A stretch of 64,000 nucleotides of DNA from Chitinophaga sp. Ak27 (GCF_012726295.1 NZ_JABAOB010000014.1:1-64000); one strand, 5' to 3'. Positions 1 to 9,558 are shown, numbered from the stretch's first letter. Numbers and translations are program-made. The notes: generated by a model not told the origin, from the letters alone.

Positions 1-58
1 CTGTCCTAAAATCACACTTTTAGACATTTAAACATCCCGACAATCAAATCAAGATCTA

Positions 59-153
59 AAAGCTGAAAATTTATCACTTAAAAAAAAGGCCGACCAAAAA
101 GCCTTATTTTACTTTTTGGTCAGCCCCGCCTTCTGCTTTAAGCTTTCAGCTTT
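59..153 (-). terminator. Nested hairpin terminator after the S46 peptidase
   Basis: On the minus strand, directly after the peptidase stop codon, an inner 14-bp stem (88-101 with 112-125, one G-T wobble, built on GACCAAAAAG) is followed by a run of T residues (plus-strand A run at 81-87), the layout of a Rho-independent terminator. An outer 10-bp arm pair, AAAGCTGAAA at 59-68 with TTTCAGCTTT at 144-153, encloses it and overlaps the stop codon. The AAAGC-rich outer arm resembles the arms of the larger palindromes elsewhere in the window. Confidence 0.75.
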
Positions 154-2314
154 ATTTTATCAGCTTCAGCTCATTGATGATATTTTTTGCACCGCCCAGT
201 TTTTCAATGCACCATAATACATAGCGTACATCCACGCAGATAGTACGATTGAATTCAGAGTCGAACTGGATTTTGTGGCTCAGTGCTTCGTAGTTACCAT
301 CGAAGGCCAGGCCTATTAGTTCGCCGTTGGCGTTGATAACAGGAGATCCTGAGTTACCACCGGTAATGTCGTTAGTGGTAATAAAACCAACTACGATATC
401 GTTGCGTTTAGCATCTTTATACTGACCAAAATCTTTTTTGTTATACAGATCCACATAGTTAGCCGGCAGATCAAATTCATAATCTCCGGGAACATATTTC
501 TCGATCACGCCTTTCATCGTAGTTACGTAATCGTAATGTACCGCATCGCGGGGAGAGTATGGTTTCACCTGGCCATAAGATAAGCGCATGGTAAAGTTTG
601 CATCAGGGTACCTGTTGGCGTTGGGATTCATCTGCATAACGCCTTTCAGGTAAGTGCGGCCCAGGTCATTTATTTTGGTATTAAACTGGGTATACAGCGG
701 CAGGTATTTACCCACATAATTTTTGATAAATGTGCTGGCGTATGCGAAAGCCGGATCGTTCTGCAGGGTTACTGCATCTGGATTGGCTACGAATGCTTTC
801 CATTTGGCATCGTCAAAAATCATGGTATTGCTCATTACGCCGGTGGCCCAGGTACGATATGTATTGTCTTCATCCAGGCTGCCATATTTAGCTTTCAGCG
901 CTTCATAGAAACCCGCTGGCGGCTGGTCTTTAGCGATGTCGGTGTAATACATATGGCAGGTAGCTGCCAGGATTTTCTGGTCGCTGGGTTTGTTTTCGCC
1001 TTCCAGGAAAGCCGTGCGGGCTTTGTCTGCCGCTTCTATGGCCTGTTTCACGGCGTCTTTAGGAGCGCCTGGCGTTACCAGTGCCCTTTCCACACCCATG
1101 AGGGAACCTGCAAAAGATGTCAGCGGGGAACCTAGGATACCTTCATTCAGATATACGCGTTGTTTGGCGTAAGGAGTCCATGCTTTATAAGTGGCTTCGT
1201 AATCTTTCAGTACGTTGGCAAATTCGGGTTTGTCTTGTGCCCATTTAGCAAAAGCGGCCTCCTGTTTTTGTTTATCGGCCAGTACACCATGTTTTTCCAG
1301 TTGTTTGGTTTCGCCATCAAAGAATTTCCAGTAGTTGGCGATACCGGCGTAAGAAGAAGCCAACTGCAGTTTTACCGCAGGGTCTTTCTTCATCTGTTCA
1401 AACATGGCTTTCAGCCTAACATCGCGCAGGTTTACCAGGTAAGGGTTTTCAATGCTGGTTTTCAGTTGTATGCCATAAGAGGTTTCGTAACGGTTGGTAC
1501 CGCCGGGATAACCAAAGATCATAGCATAATCGTTTTCCTTCACGCCTTTGATAGATACCGGCAGGAAGTGCTTGGGTTTCAGGGGCACGTTGTCGGCCGC
1601 ATAAGGCGCTGGCTTACCATCTTTCCCGGTATATACGCGGAAGATGGAAAAGTCGCCGGTATGACGGGGCCATTCCCAGTTATCGGTATCTCCGCCGAAT
1701 TTACCCACACTTTCAGGAGGCGTACCTACGAGACGGATGTCTTTATAGCGCTCATATACAAACAGCAGGTACTGGTTACCTTTGAACATAGGCACCACTT
1801 TAGCTTCGTAGCCGGTATTAGCGGTAGTTTTAGAGATGATATCGCCGTATACCTGTTGTTCCTTCTTGGCTCTATCCGAGCCATCGAGGCCTTTCAGAGC
1901 ATCTTCCACTTCTTTGCTCACATCCTCCACTCTGACCAGGAATTGTACAGAGAGCTGGGAAGAGGCAATTTCTTCCTGTTTATTTTTAGCGTAAAATCCG
2001 TTTTTCAGGTAGTTATGCTCTACAGAGCTGGCTGCGGCAATGGCGCCATAGCCGCAGTGATGGTTGGTAAAAATAAGGCCTTCGTTGCTTACAATTTCTC
2101 CGGTGCAACCACCGCCAAAAATAACAATGGCATCTTTAAGGGAAGCTTTGTTGATGCTGTACAACTGTTCTTTGGTAAGCTTTAATCCACGCTTTACCAT
2201 GTCGTTGTATGTTTGTTGCCCCAGTAAATAAGGTAACCACATGCCCTCATCTGCTTTAGCCCACTTGACAGATACGCTAAACAGCAAGAGCAAAACCAGT
2301 AATTTTTTTCTCAT
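152..2314 (-). CDS. S46 family dipeptidyl-peptidase, DPP7-type
   Basis: Serine exopeptidase that removes dipeptides from the N-termini of oligopeptides, probably in the periplasm. A signal peptide covers about residues 1-21. The S46 catalytic blocks are present: TNHHCGYGA around His85/86, HTGDF around Asp221, and GGNSGSPV with Ser655. At the position 18 residues after the serine, which sets specificity in the family, there is Gly673 (LAFDGN). DPP11, which prefers Asp/Glu, has Arg there, so a DPP7-like preference for hydrophobic or broad residues is inferred. Length (720 aa) is normal for S46. The gene stands alone, with a nested hairpin directly after its stop codon, and points away from the lipoprotein gene upstream. 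Confidence 0.95.
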   Translation of the reverse strand: MRKKLLVLLLLFSVSVKWAKADEGMWLPYLLGQQTYNDMVKRGLKLTKEQLYSINKASLKDAIVIFGGGCTGEIVSNEGLIFTNHHCGYGAIAAASSVEHNYLKNGFYAKNKQEEIASSQLSVQFLVRVEDVSKEVEDALKGLDGSDRAKKEQQVYGDIISKTTANTGYEAKVVPMFKGNQYLLFVYERYKDIRLVGTPPESVGKFGGDTDNWEWPRHTGDFSIFRVYTGKDGKPAPYAADNVPLKPKHFLPVSIKGVKENDYAMIFGYPGGTNRYETSYGIQLKTSIENPYLVNLRDVRLKAMFEQMKKDPAVKLQLASSYAGIANYWKFFDGETKQLEKHGVLADKQKQEAAFAKWAQDKPEFANVLKDYEATYKAWTPYAKQRVYLNEGILGSPLTSFAGSLMGVERALVTPGAPKDAVKQAIEAADKARTAFLEGENKPSDQKILAATCHMYYTDIAKDQPPAGFYEALKAKYGSLDEDNTYRTWATGVMSNTMIFDDAKWKAFVANPDAVTLQNDPAFAYASTFIKNYVGKYLPLYTQFNTKINDLGRTYLKGVMQMNPNANRYPDANFTMRLSYGQVKPYSPRDAVHYDYVTTMKGVIEKYVPGDYEFDLPANYVDLYNKKDFGQYKDAKRNDIVVGFITTNDITGGNSGSPVINANGELIGLAFDGNYEALSHKIQFDSEFNRTICVDVRYVLWCIEKLGGAKNIINELKLIK

Positions 2315-2513
2315 ATTAAATCAGGTTTTGTTTTTTAGGACCTCAAACCTACCTATTTTTTTCCTATTGGGCAGGGATCGGCAGGTCCGCCCACATATAT
2401 AATAATTATTTTTATATAATAGCGCCTGAAAGAAAAACTGGAATATGATTTGCTTAAGGGGAACAGCCTGACGGCCATGCCAATTATTTGTTTCATTTAA
2501 AAAGAGTGATGAT

Positions 2514-2951
2514 ATGAAAAAGATATTCTTAATACTGGGCCTGGCTGCATTTTTTGCCTGCAACGAAAGCAGCCAGCAACAAGAGAAGAAAGAAGAAGTA
2601 AAAGAAAACATCAAAAGTGCGACGGAAGACATTAAATCCGCCGCCAATAGTACCGGCGATTACCTGTCTGAACAGAAAGACCAGGCAGCAGAGGCCATCC
2701 GGGAACGGATCAAGGAAATAGATCAGACATCTGAGGAGTTGAAAAAAGAGGGGGATGAAAAAAGCAAGTCGGCCCGCAGAAAGCTGGGAGCATTAAAAGC
2801 GGAGATGAACAGGAAGCTGGAAGATGTAAAAAGCAGTAGTGCGGAAAAATGGGACAGTACGCGTACAGCTGTGGATCAACTGATGAAAAAATCGGACAAA
2901 GAGTGGACAGATTTCAAACAGGATTTTAAAGATCTGTTTAAAAAGGATTAA
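2514..2951 (+). CDS. Small coiled-coil lipoprotein
   Basis: A 145-residue protein starting with a lipoprotein signal whose lipobox ends at Cys16 (LAAFFAC). The rest is almost entirely charged and helix-forming, rich in Lys, Glu, Asp, Ser and Ala, with regular spacing that suggests a long amphipathic helix or coiled coil like YtxH or apolipoprotein-like stress proteins. No enzyme motif is visible. It is divergent from the S46 peptidase and lies upstream of rnhB. A role as an envelope spacer or stress protein is only a guess. Confidence 0.8.
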   Translation: MKKIFLILGLAAFFACNESSQQQEKKEEVKENIKSATEDIKSAANSTGDYLSEQKDQAAEAIRERIKEIDQTSEELKKEGDEKSKSARRKLGALKAEMNRKLEDVKSSSAEKWDSTRTAVDQLMKKSDKEWTDFKQDFKDLFKKD

Positions 2952-3038
2952 AGAATACTGCGGTATATCTTCAAAATTCGGTAATCCTTGTTCCGTGAAC
3001 ATTAATCTTGTAATTTTACCCGGATTAATAGATTTGAT

Positions 3039-3638
3039 TTGTTACTTTCTTACTATCAGGAATTATTAACAGAAGCCGGCTGTGATGAAGCCGGAAGGGG
3101 ATGCCTCGCGGGTCCTGTGTTTGCGGCAGCCGTTATATTGCCGAAGGATTTCCGTCATCCGCTGCTCAACGATTCTAAACAGTTGAAGGCATCTGACCGG
3201 GATATCCTTAGACCGGTGATTGAAAAAAAAGCCATCTGTTATGCCGTTGCCAGTGTAGATAATATAGAAATTGACAAGATAAATATATTAAAAGCCTCTT
3301 TCAAGGCCATGCACCTGGCATTGGAAAAGCTGCAACAACAACCCGAATTTATCCTGGTAGATGGAAATCGCTTTTATGCCTACGGCAGTACGCCCCACGC
3401 CTGTATTATCCAGGGCGATGGAAAATATGCCTCTATTGCAGCAGCGTCCATCCTGGCAAAAACCTACCGGGATGAATATATGCAACAGTTACACGGCGAC
3501 TATCCGCATTTCGGCTGGGATGTAAATAAGGGGTATCCTACCAAACAACACCGGGATGCCTTACGTGAGTTTGGTGAAACGCCTTTCCACCGGAAATCAT
3601 TTCGCTTGTTACCAGAGCAATTGGAGTTAGACCTGTAG
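3039..3638 (+). CDS. rnhB: Ribonuclease HII
   Basis: Cleaves the RNA strand of RNA-DNA hybrids and starts removal of single ribonucleotides from DNA. The type 2 RNase H signature is clear: AGCDEAGRG near residue 14-22 carries the first acidic pair, VDG (about 106-108) the third, and the family motif AAASILAKTYRD follows. Length, 199 aa, is normal. The start is a TTG at 3039; no in-frame ATG lies before the conserved GCDEAGRG motif, so a non-ATG start is needed. A near-match to the -7 box (TAATTTTA, from 3011) lies just upstream. Its stop codon is followed by the short motif AGAAAGCGAAAGC and then by the rpoN promoter. Confidence 0.96.
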   Translation: MLLSYYQELLTEAGCDEAGRGCLAGPVFAAAVILPKDFRHPLLNDSKQLKASDRDILRPVIEKKAICYAVASVDNIEIDKINILKASFKAMHLALEKLQQQPEFILVDGNRFYAYGSTPHACIIQGDGKYASIAAASILAKTYRDEYMQQLHGDYPHFGWDVNKGYPTKQHRDALREFGETPFHRKSFRLLPEQLELDL

Positions 3639-3676
3639 AAAGCGAAAGCTTAGGGCTCTGTTAACCTTAGACTTAT

Positions 3677-3684
3677 TAATTTTG
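3677..3684 (+). promoter_or_regulatory. Candidate -7 promoter box of rpoN
   Basis: TAATTTTG fits the Bacteroidota housekeeping -7 consensus TAnnTTTG and ends 18 bases before the rpoN ATG at 3703. A clear -33 TTTG at the usual 19-21 base distance is not visible. Confidence 0.6.
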
Positions 3685-3702
3685 CCCTATTAGGGAACAA
3701 TT

Positions 3703-5190
3703 ATGTTAAAGCAGACACAACAGCAGAAATTATTACAGAAGCTTTCACCTCAGCAAATTCAACTCATGAAATTGCTGCAGGTACCTACTGTAAACCTGGA
3801 AGAGAGAATTAAAGAAGAGCTGGAGGAAAATCCCGCCCTGGAGTATGGGGAAGAAGCCGGGGAAGACGAATTCAAAGAACAGGAAGAATATGAAACTCCT
3901 TCCGAAGAAGATGAATTTGAACCCGACGGCAGTGAAAACGAATATGACAATATAGATATTTCTGAATATGTAAGTGAGGGAGATGATGACGTGGCCGACT
4001 ATAAACTACGCGATGATAATTATCCCGATCCTGATGAAAGTAACAAAACCATTCCGATCCGGGTGGAAACTTCTTTTCATGAACACTTACTCAGTCAACT
4101 CGGCATGCTGGAACTCGATGAGCACCAGAACGCCATTGCAGAACATATCATTGGCAGTATAGACGACGACGGTTACCTGCGCAGGGAAATCAGCTCTATG
4201 GTGGATGACCTGTCATTTTCACAGAATATCGACACTACAGAAGAAGAGATTGCATTGCTGATTAAAAAGATACAGGATTTCGATCCGGCCGGCGTTTGTG
4301 CTACCGATCTGAAAGAATGCCTGTTATTGCAGCTGAAACGCAAGTCACAGGAAGATCCAGGTGTATATAATGCCTACCAGATCCTGGAAAACTACTTCGA
4401 TGAATTTACCAAGAAGCATTACGAGAAGATACAAAAGGCGCTGAGCTTAACGGATGAAGGCCTGAAAGAAGCTATCACACAGATTATCAGGCTTACGCCT
4501 AAACCAGGGGGTAATTTTGCCACCCTGAATAAAGCAGAAAGCTATGTGCTCCCCGACTTTTTTATCCTCAACAATGCCGGCAAACTGGAGCTGACGCTAA
4601 ACTCCCGTAATGCTCCCGACCTCCGTATTTCCGGCGGATACCGCGAAATGCTGAAGGAGTACGACCGGGGCGACAAAAAAGATAAGCGCCAGAAAGAAGC
4701 AGTACTCTTTATCAAGCAAAAGATAGATGCCGCCAAATGGTTTATAGACGCCATCAAACAGCGGCAACATACGCTCCTTTCCACCATGGAATCTATTATG
4801 GATTATCAGCGGGAATTTTTCCTCACCGGGGATGAAACCACCATGAAGCCAATGATTCTGAAAGATATCGCCGACCGTACACAACTCGATATTTCTACTG
4901 TTAGCCGGGTGGCCAACAGTAAATATGTACAAACGGAGTTTGGTACCTTTAAACTGAAATTTTTCTTCTCTGAGTCCCTGTCAACCGACAGTGGTGAGGA
5001 AGTATCCACCCGGGAGGTGAAGAAGATTTTATCAGACCTAATAGAGGCGGAAAATAAACGTAAGCCTTTGAGTGATGAGAATCTGACGAAGATGTTGCAG
5101 GACAAGGGATACAATATTGCCCGCCGTACGGTGGCCAAGTACAGGGAACAACTCAATATTCCGGTAGCCCGTTTACGTAAAGAATTATAA
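3703..5190 (+). CDS. rpoN: RNA polymerase sigma-54 factor
   Basis: Alternative sigma factor that recognises -24/-12 promoters and needs AAA+ activators to open them. The glutamine/leucine-rich activator-interaction region I is at residues 1-50 (LSPQQIQLMKLLQVP, ENPALEYG), followed by an acidic region II of about 80 residues. The core-binding and helix-turn-helix domains follow. The invariant RpoN box ARRTVAKYRE is near residue 473-482. At 495 aa it is full length. It has its own -7 box upstream. Ten bases separate it from the PAP2-like gene, so the two may be co-transcribed. No sigma-54 activator gene is present in the window. Confidence 0.98.
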   Translation: MLKQTQQQKLLQKLSPQQIQLMKLLQVPTVNLEERIKEELEENPALEYGEEAGEDEFKEQEEYETPSEEDEFEPDGSENEYDNIDISEYVSEGDDDVADYKLRDDNYPDPDESNKTIPIRVETSFHEHLLSQLGMLELDEHQNAIAEHIIGSIDDDGYLRREISSMVDDLSFSQNIDTTEEEIALLIKKIQDFDPAGVCATDLKECLLLQLKRKSQEDPGVYNAYQILENYFDEFTKKHYEKIQKALSLTDEGLKEAITQIIRLTPKPGGNFATLNKAESYVLPDFFILNNAGKLELTLNSRNAPDLRISGGYREMLKEYDRGDKKDKRQKEAVLFIKQKIDAAKWFIDAIKQRQHTLLSTMESIMDYQREFFLTGDETTMKPMILKDIADRTQLDISTVSRVANSKYVQTEFGTFKLKFFFSESLSTDSGEEVSTREVKKILSDLIEAENKRKPLSDENLTKMLQDKGYNIARRTVAKYREQLNIPVARLRKEL

Positions 5191-5200
5191 GCACCATACC

Positions 5201-5896
5201 ATGCAAGAACATGCAGTTTTAGACCGGAACGGGAACTTACACGAAGCGCCGGAATTTTCACCTGGTATGCGATCCCTCGCACAGGCTATTTCCTATATCT
5301 CGCATCCGCTGTTCATTCCTTTGCTGGTTACCTTCCTGATATTGACGTCTATTCCCGAGTATATGGTAGCATTTAAGCCGCTGAGTAAGCGCTTCGCTTT
5401 TGATATGCTGTATTTCCGGGTAGCGATCATCAGTATCGGTTTTCCGGTATTAACGCTGCTGCTGGCCAAGGCGCTGAAGTTTGTTTCTTCTATATATATG
5501 AAGACCCAGCGCGACCGGATCATTCCTTATGTAGCGATGATCACCTACTACTTCTGGGCATTCTATACCTTTCTACAAGAAGGACGGGCGCCGAAGTTTT
5601 ATACCGCCTTTTTCCTGGGTGTTTTCCTGAGTATTTCTATCGCTTTTATTACCAATAACTTTATAAAGACCAGCATGCATACCGTCGGCTGGGGCGGTGT
5701 AATTGGATTTTTGCTATCGCTCGCCTGGGGTATGCACATGAATGTGTCAGTGCCGCTGGTGATTACCTTTTTCGTAACTGCGGTGGTGGCCACAGCCCGG
5801 ATGGTGCTACAGGCGCATACTCCCCGGGAAATTTATATAGGTTTGCTGATTGGGGTTGTTTGCCAGCTGGCTGCCTGCCTGATACTGGTGAAATAA
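5201..5896 (+). CDS. PAP2-like integral membrane protein
   Basis: A 231-residue protein with about six hydrophobic segments after a short polar N-terminus. Three short motifs resemble a degenerate PAP2 phosphatase signature: KTQRDRIIP (compare Kx6RP), SMHT (compare PSGH), and RMVLQAHTPRE (compare Rx5Hx3D, here ending in Glu). This suggests a lipid or isoprenyl phosphate phosphatase-like fold, but the imperfect motifs leave activity uncertain. It begins 10 bases after rpoN and is probably in the same transcript. The long gap that follows (5897-6456) separates it from recA. Confidence 0.75.
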   Translation: MQEHAVLDRNGNLHEAPEFSPGMRSLAQAISYISHPLFIPLLVTFLILTSIPEYMVAFKPLSKRFAFDMLYFRVAIISIGFPVLTLLLAKALKFVSSIYMKTQRDRIIPYVAMITYYFWAFYTFLQEGRAPKFYTAFFLGVFLSISIAFITNNFIKTSMHTVGWGGVIGFLLSLAWGMHMNVSVPLVITFFVTAVVATARMVLQAHTPREIYIGLLIGVVCQLAACLILVK

Positions 5897-6456
5897 AGAG
5901 GTGCCCTTTTCGGGGCCCTGTTTCCAGCCGGATTTCCTCTGTAGCATCGGTAAATCTGACCGGAAACAGGGGTAAACAAATTTCAGAATGGCGAATAAAA
6001 CTTTTTGGGGTAAACCAGACCTCTTCACTATTACCTACTCACACTGGATGTAAGGCCGCAAGGCAGGTTAACAAACAACCTTAACAAACAAAAGGGGATT
6101 AACTTTAACAACTAAACTTGACAATACAAAAGTCATACATTCCCGGCTTATACTCAAGCGTATAACTACGCTTTTTAAAAATGCAGTAGAATTCTCATAC
6201 CCCGCAAAAATTTTTAACGCATTTTGTTGTTACGCATATTCAATGCGTATTGGTTTCGCATCTTTGTTATGTCGTTACGATCAAACCCTGTAAAAACGGG
6301 CATAACGACAAAAAGAGAATACTATTTTATTTAGCATTTAAAAGAAATTGCTAAAATATTTAGGAAAATAAAAAATTAGTTATAACTTAGCAATCCAATT
6401 GATTTGCTTTCTAATTGTGATCAGCTATCTTTTAAATTTGTAAAAACATTAATGAT
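5897..6456. other. 560-base gene-free region before recA
   Basis: AT-rich intergenic stretch without a plausible gene. It holds ACGCAT/ATGCGT inverted repeats near 6231-6248 and a hairpin at 6270-6310: arms TGTCGTTA and TAACGACA, with an inner CCC/GGG pairing around an A-rich loop. Just before it, CATCTTTG (6259-6266) resembles a -7 box. The hairpin could belong to a long recA leader or a small RNA. The recA -7 box lies further down at 6433. Nothing recognisable was seen in the first 300 bases. Confidence 0.45.
6433..6440 (+). promoter_or_regulatory. Candidate -7 promoter box of recA
   Basis: TAAATTTG matches TAnnTTTG exactly and ends 16 bases before the recA ATG (6457), giving a very short leader if used. 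No convincing -33 partner was found at standard spacing. Confidence 0.6.
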
Positions 6457-7467
6457 ATGTCTACAGCCAATGCAGAAAAACTGAAGGCCCTGCGCCTCAC
6501 AATGGACAAGATAGAAAAGGATTTCGGCAAGGGATCCGTGATGATGATGGGTGAAAAAGCAGAAGCACCAATGGAAGTGATTTCCACAGGTTCTCTGGGT
6601 CTTGATATTGCGCTTGGAGTGGGTGGTTTACCAAAAGGAAGAATCATTGAAATATATGGACCTGAGTCTTCCGGTAAAACAACCATCGCTATACATACAA
6701 TTGCAGAAGCACAGAAAAAAGGTGGCATTTGCGCCATTATAGACGCGGAACATGCTTTTGACAGCAGCTACGCCAGAAGACTGGGAGTGGACGTAGATTC
6801 CCTGTTGATTTCACAACCAGACCATGGTGAACAGGCGCTGGAAATCGCAGATCGCCTGATTCTTTCCGGAGCAGTAGATGTAGTTGTAATAGACTCTGTG
6901 GCTGCCCTGGTACCAAAGAGCGAGCTGGAAGGTGAAATGGGTGAAAGCAAAATGGGATTACAAGCCCGTTTGATGTCACAGGCACTGCGTAAATTAACTG
7001 CCACCATCGCCAAAACCAACTGCTGCTGCATCTTTATCAACCAGCTGCGTGAAAAAATCGGGGTAATGTTTGGTAACCCGGAAACAACTACCGGTGGTAA
7101 TGCCCTGAAATTCTATGCTTCTGTAAGACTGGATATCCGCCGCATGAGCCAGATTAAAGATGGTGATGAAGCCGTAGGTAACCGTGTGAAAGTGAAAGTG
7201 GTGAAAAACAAAGTAGCTCCACCATTCCGCCAGGCAGAATTTGATATCGTGTATGGTCAAGGTATCTCTAAAATGGGTGAAGTGATCGATATGGGTGTTG
7301 AATATGGTGTTGTCCAGAAGAGCGGTAGCTGGTTTAGCTACGATAGCAATAAATTAGGTCAGGGCCGCGATGCAGTAAAACAACTGCTGATCGATAATCC
7401 GGAACTGGCAGCAGAAATCGAAACAAAAATCAAAGTGAAAATCCAGGAAAAACTGGATGCTGAATAA
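6457..7467 (+). CDS. recA: Recombinase RecA
   Basis: ATP-dependent strand-exchange protein of homologous recombination, and co-protease for LexA-type repressors where present. The Walker A motif GPESSGKTT is at residues 68-76 and Walker B at VVVIDSVAALVP. The MAW and L1/L2 loop regions are present (GNPETTTGGNALKFY). The acidic C-terminal tail seen in many RecAs is short here. Length is 336 aa, near normal. It is transcribed alone, with its own -7 box and a terminator hairpin at 7570-7602. No regX, lexA or imuB genes are nearby. Confidence 0.99.
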   Translation: MSTANAEKLKALRLTMDKIEKDFGKGSVMMMGEKAEAPMEVISTGSLGLDIALGVGGLPKGRIIEIYGPESSGKTTIAIHTIAEAQKKGGICAIIDAEHAFDSSYARRLGVDVDSLLISQPDHGEQALEIADRLILSGAVDVVVIDSVAALVPKSELEGEMGESKMGLQARLMSQALRKLTATIAKTNCCCIFINQLREKIGVMFGNPETTTGGNALKFYASVRLDIRRMSQIKDGDEAVGNRVKVKVVKNKVAPPFRQAEFDIVYGQGISKMGEVIDMGVEYGVVQKSGSWFSYDSNKLGQGRDAVKQLLIDNPELAAEIETKIKVKIQEKLDAE

Positions 7468-7569
7468 GCCAGCGTTGTCTTTGAATTTTTGCTGAAGTAT
7501 AAAAAGATCTTAGTATTTAATATACTCAAAGTTAGTTTTAGTTTTAGTAAGCATTGGGTTAGTATGCAC

Positions 7570-7602
7570 ATCCCTGCCTTATCCTGGGCGGGGATTTTAT
7601 TT
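7570..7602 (+). terminator. Terminator after recA
   Basis: ATCCCTGCC (7570-7578) pairs with GGCGGGGAT (7587-7595) with one wobble and an 8-base loop, then TTTATTT follows. It lies about 100 bases after the recA stop. Confidence 0.7.
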
Positions 7603-7620
7603 GACCCTTAACCCCGAAAA

Positions 7621-7660
7621 ATAAGAACCCGCTCTGTTTACCAGAGCGGGTTCTTATTTT
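7621..7660. terminator. Bidirectional terminator between recA and typA
   Basis: A perfect 16-bp stem, 7621-7636 with 7642-7657 (core AGAACCCGCTCTG), with a 5-base loop TTTAC. T residues follow on both strands to some degree. It lies between the convergent recA and typA genes and can end transcription from either side. Confidence 0.9.
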
Positions 7661-7685
7661 TTCACTAGTTATCTTACCTGAACAA

Positions 7686-9494
7686 TTAAGCTTCCGCTTT
7701 CATGCTCTTAGCAGTTCTCTTACGTTCTTCTTCATCCAGGATGGTTTTACGCATACGGATAAAGTTAGGCGTTACTTCGATACACTCATCATGTTGGATA
7801 TACTCCATACATTCTTCCAATGTCATCAGGATCTTAGGTGCAATATTAGCGGCACCATCTGTTCCACTTGCACGCATGTTGGTCAGTTTCTTACCTTCAT
7901 TTGGATTTACGACCAGGTCACCTGGCTTGTTGTTTTCTCCAATGATCATACCCTTGTATACTTCTTCTCCCGGATCTACAAAGAAAGAACCCCTATCCTG
8001 CAGTTTGTCAAGAGAGTAAGCGGTAGTAGTACCTGCTTCTTTCGCAATCAATACACCATTGTTACGGCCAGGAATCGCACCTTTCCATTGTTTATAGTCA
8101 TTGAAGCGGTGCGCCATTACAGCCTCACCAGCTGTTGCAGTCAGCATCTGTGTACGTAAACCGATCAAACCGCGGGAAGGAATTTCAAATTCCAGGTGTT
8201 GCATTTCACCTTTGGTTTCCATGATCAGCATTTCACCCTTACGACGCGTTACCAGGTCAATTACCTTGCTGGCAAAATCCTGCGGAACATCTACCACCAA
8301 GGTTTCGTACGGCTCGCATTTTTTACCATCAATATGCTTTACGATTACCTGTGGCTGACCAACAGTTAATTCGTACCCTTCACGACGCATGGTTTCAATC
8401 AATACACCTAAGTGCAGGATACCACGGCCATATACCATAAAGCTATCCGCACTGTCGGAATCCATTACACGCAGCGCCAGATTCTTTTCAGTTTCTTTTA
8501 CCAGGCGGTCACGCAGGTGGCGGGAAGTAACAAACTTACCATCTTTACCAAAGAACGGAGAATTGTTGATACCAAACAACATGTTCATGGTAGGCTCATC
8601 CACGCTGATAACCGGTAATGCTTCAGGAGTTTCTGCATCCGCAATGGTGTCACCAATATTAAAACCTTCAATACCTACTACTGCGCAGATATCACCGGCA
8701 AATACTTTCTGTACTTTTCTCTTTCCCAATGCTTCGAAGATGTACAGTTCACGTACTTTCTGCTTCTTGGCAGTACCATCTGCCTGCATCAGGGTAATCC
8801 ACTGTCCTTCTTCAATAGAAGCACGCGATACTTTACCTACCGCAATACGACCCAGGAAAGAAGAATAATCCAGTGAGGTGATCTGCAGCTGCAGGTTACC
8901 TTCCGGAGTCTTTGGCTCTGGAACATATTCCAGGATACCATCCATCAGAGGAGTAATATCTTCGCACTGTTCCAATGAACTGTTGAACCAGCCATTTTTA
9001 CCGGAACCATAAAATGTTGGGAAGTTCAACTGCTCTTCTGTAGCGTCCAGGTTAAAGAACAATTCAAAAACCGCATCATGTACTTCATCAGGACGACAGT
9101 TAGCCTTATCTACCTTATTGATTACAACAATAGGTTTCAAGTTCAGCTGTAATGCTTTCTGCAACACAAAACGGGTTTGTGGCATCGGTCCTTCAAAGGC
9201 ATCTACCAGCAGGATAACCCCATCAGCCATTTTCAATACCCGCTCTACCTCACCACCAAAGTCGGCGTGGCCCGGAGTATCAATCACATTGATCTTGGTT
9301 CCCTTATACTCAACAGATGCGTTCTTGCTGAATATGGTGATACCACGTTCTCTTTCAAGATCGTTACTATCCATGATCAGCTCTCCCGATTCCTGGTTAG
9401 CTCGGAACACATTTGTCTGATGAAGGATTTTGTCAACCAGGGTAGTTTTACCATGGTCTACGTGTGCAATAATTGCGATATTACGAATGTTCAT
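7686..9494 (-). CDS. typA: Ribosome-associated GTPase TypA/BipA
   Basis: Translational GTPase of the EF-G/LepA class that binds ribosomes and aids assembly and stress adaptation. From the chosen start, G1 is AHVDHGKT (residues 10-17), then RGITI, DTPGHADF and NKVDKAN. The EF-G-like domains and the BipA-specific C-terminal region follow (RTQMLTATAGEAVMAHRF). Starting at the ATG ending at 9494 gives MNIRNIAIIAHVD, the usual TypA N-terminus, and 602 aa. Upstream in-frame starts (ATG at 9521, TTG at 9527) would add 9-11 residues. A TACCTTTG box lies 65 bases upstream. Convergent with recA. Confidence 0.97.
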   Translation of the reverse strand: MNIRNIAIIAHVDHGKTTLVDKILHQTNVFRANQESGELIMDSNDLERERGITIFSKNASVEYKGTKINVIDTPGHADFGGEVERVLKMADGVILLVDAFEGPMPQTRFVLQKALQLNLKPIVVINKVDKANCRPDEVHDAVFELFFNLDATEEQLNFPTFYGSGKNGWFNSSLEQCEDITPLMDGILEYVPEPKTPEGNLQLQITSLDYSSFLGRIAVGKVSRASIEEGQWITLMQADGTAKKQKVRELYIFEALGKRKVQKVFAGDICAVVGIEGFNIGDTIADAETPEALPVISVDEPTMNMLFGINNSPFFGKDGKFVTSRHLRDRLVKETEKNLALRVMDSDSADSFMVYGRGILHLGVLIETMRREGYELTVGQPQVIVKHIDGKKCEPYETLVVDVPQDFASKVIDLVTRRKGEMLIMETKGEMQHLEFEIPSRGLIGLRTQMLTATAGEAVMAHRFNDYKQWKGAIPGRNNGVLIAKEAGTTTAYSLDKLQDRGSFFVDPGEEVYKGMIIGENNKPGDLVVNPNEGKKLTNMRASGTDGAANIAPKILMTLEECMEYIQHDECIEVTPNFIRMRKTILDEEERKRTAKSMKAEA

Positions 9495-9558
9495 ATACTT
9501 AAGTCTTTCGCTATCAGCCATTAACAAAATTTACGCTAATAGCTACAAAAAGAAGGCG

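Noticed and set aside
1160..2185. Long plus-strand open frame (341 codons) opposite the S46 peptidase gene
   Set aside because: It mirrors the peptidase codons, has a biased aromatic composition typical of antisense frames and no recognisable domain; the minus-strand gene has a full catalytic set.
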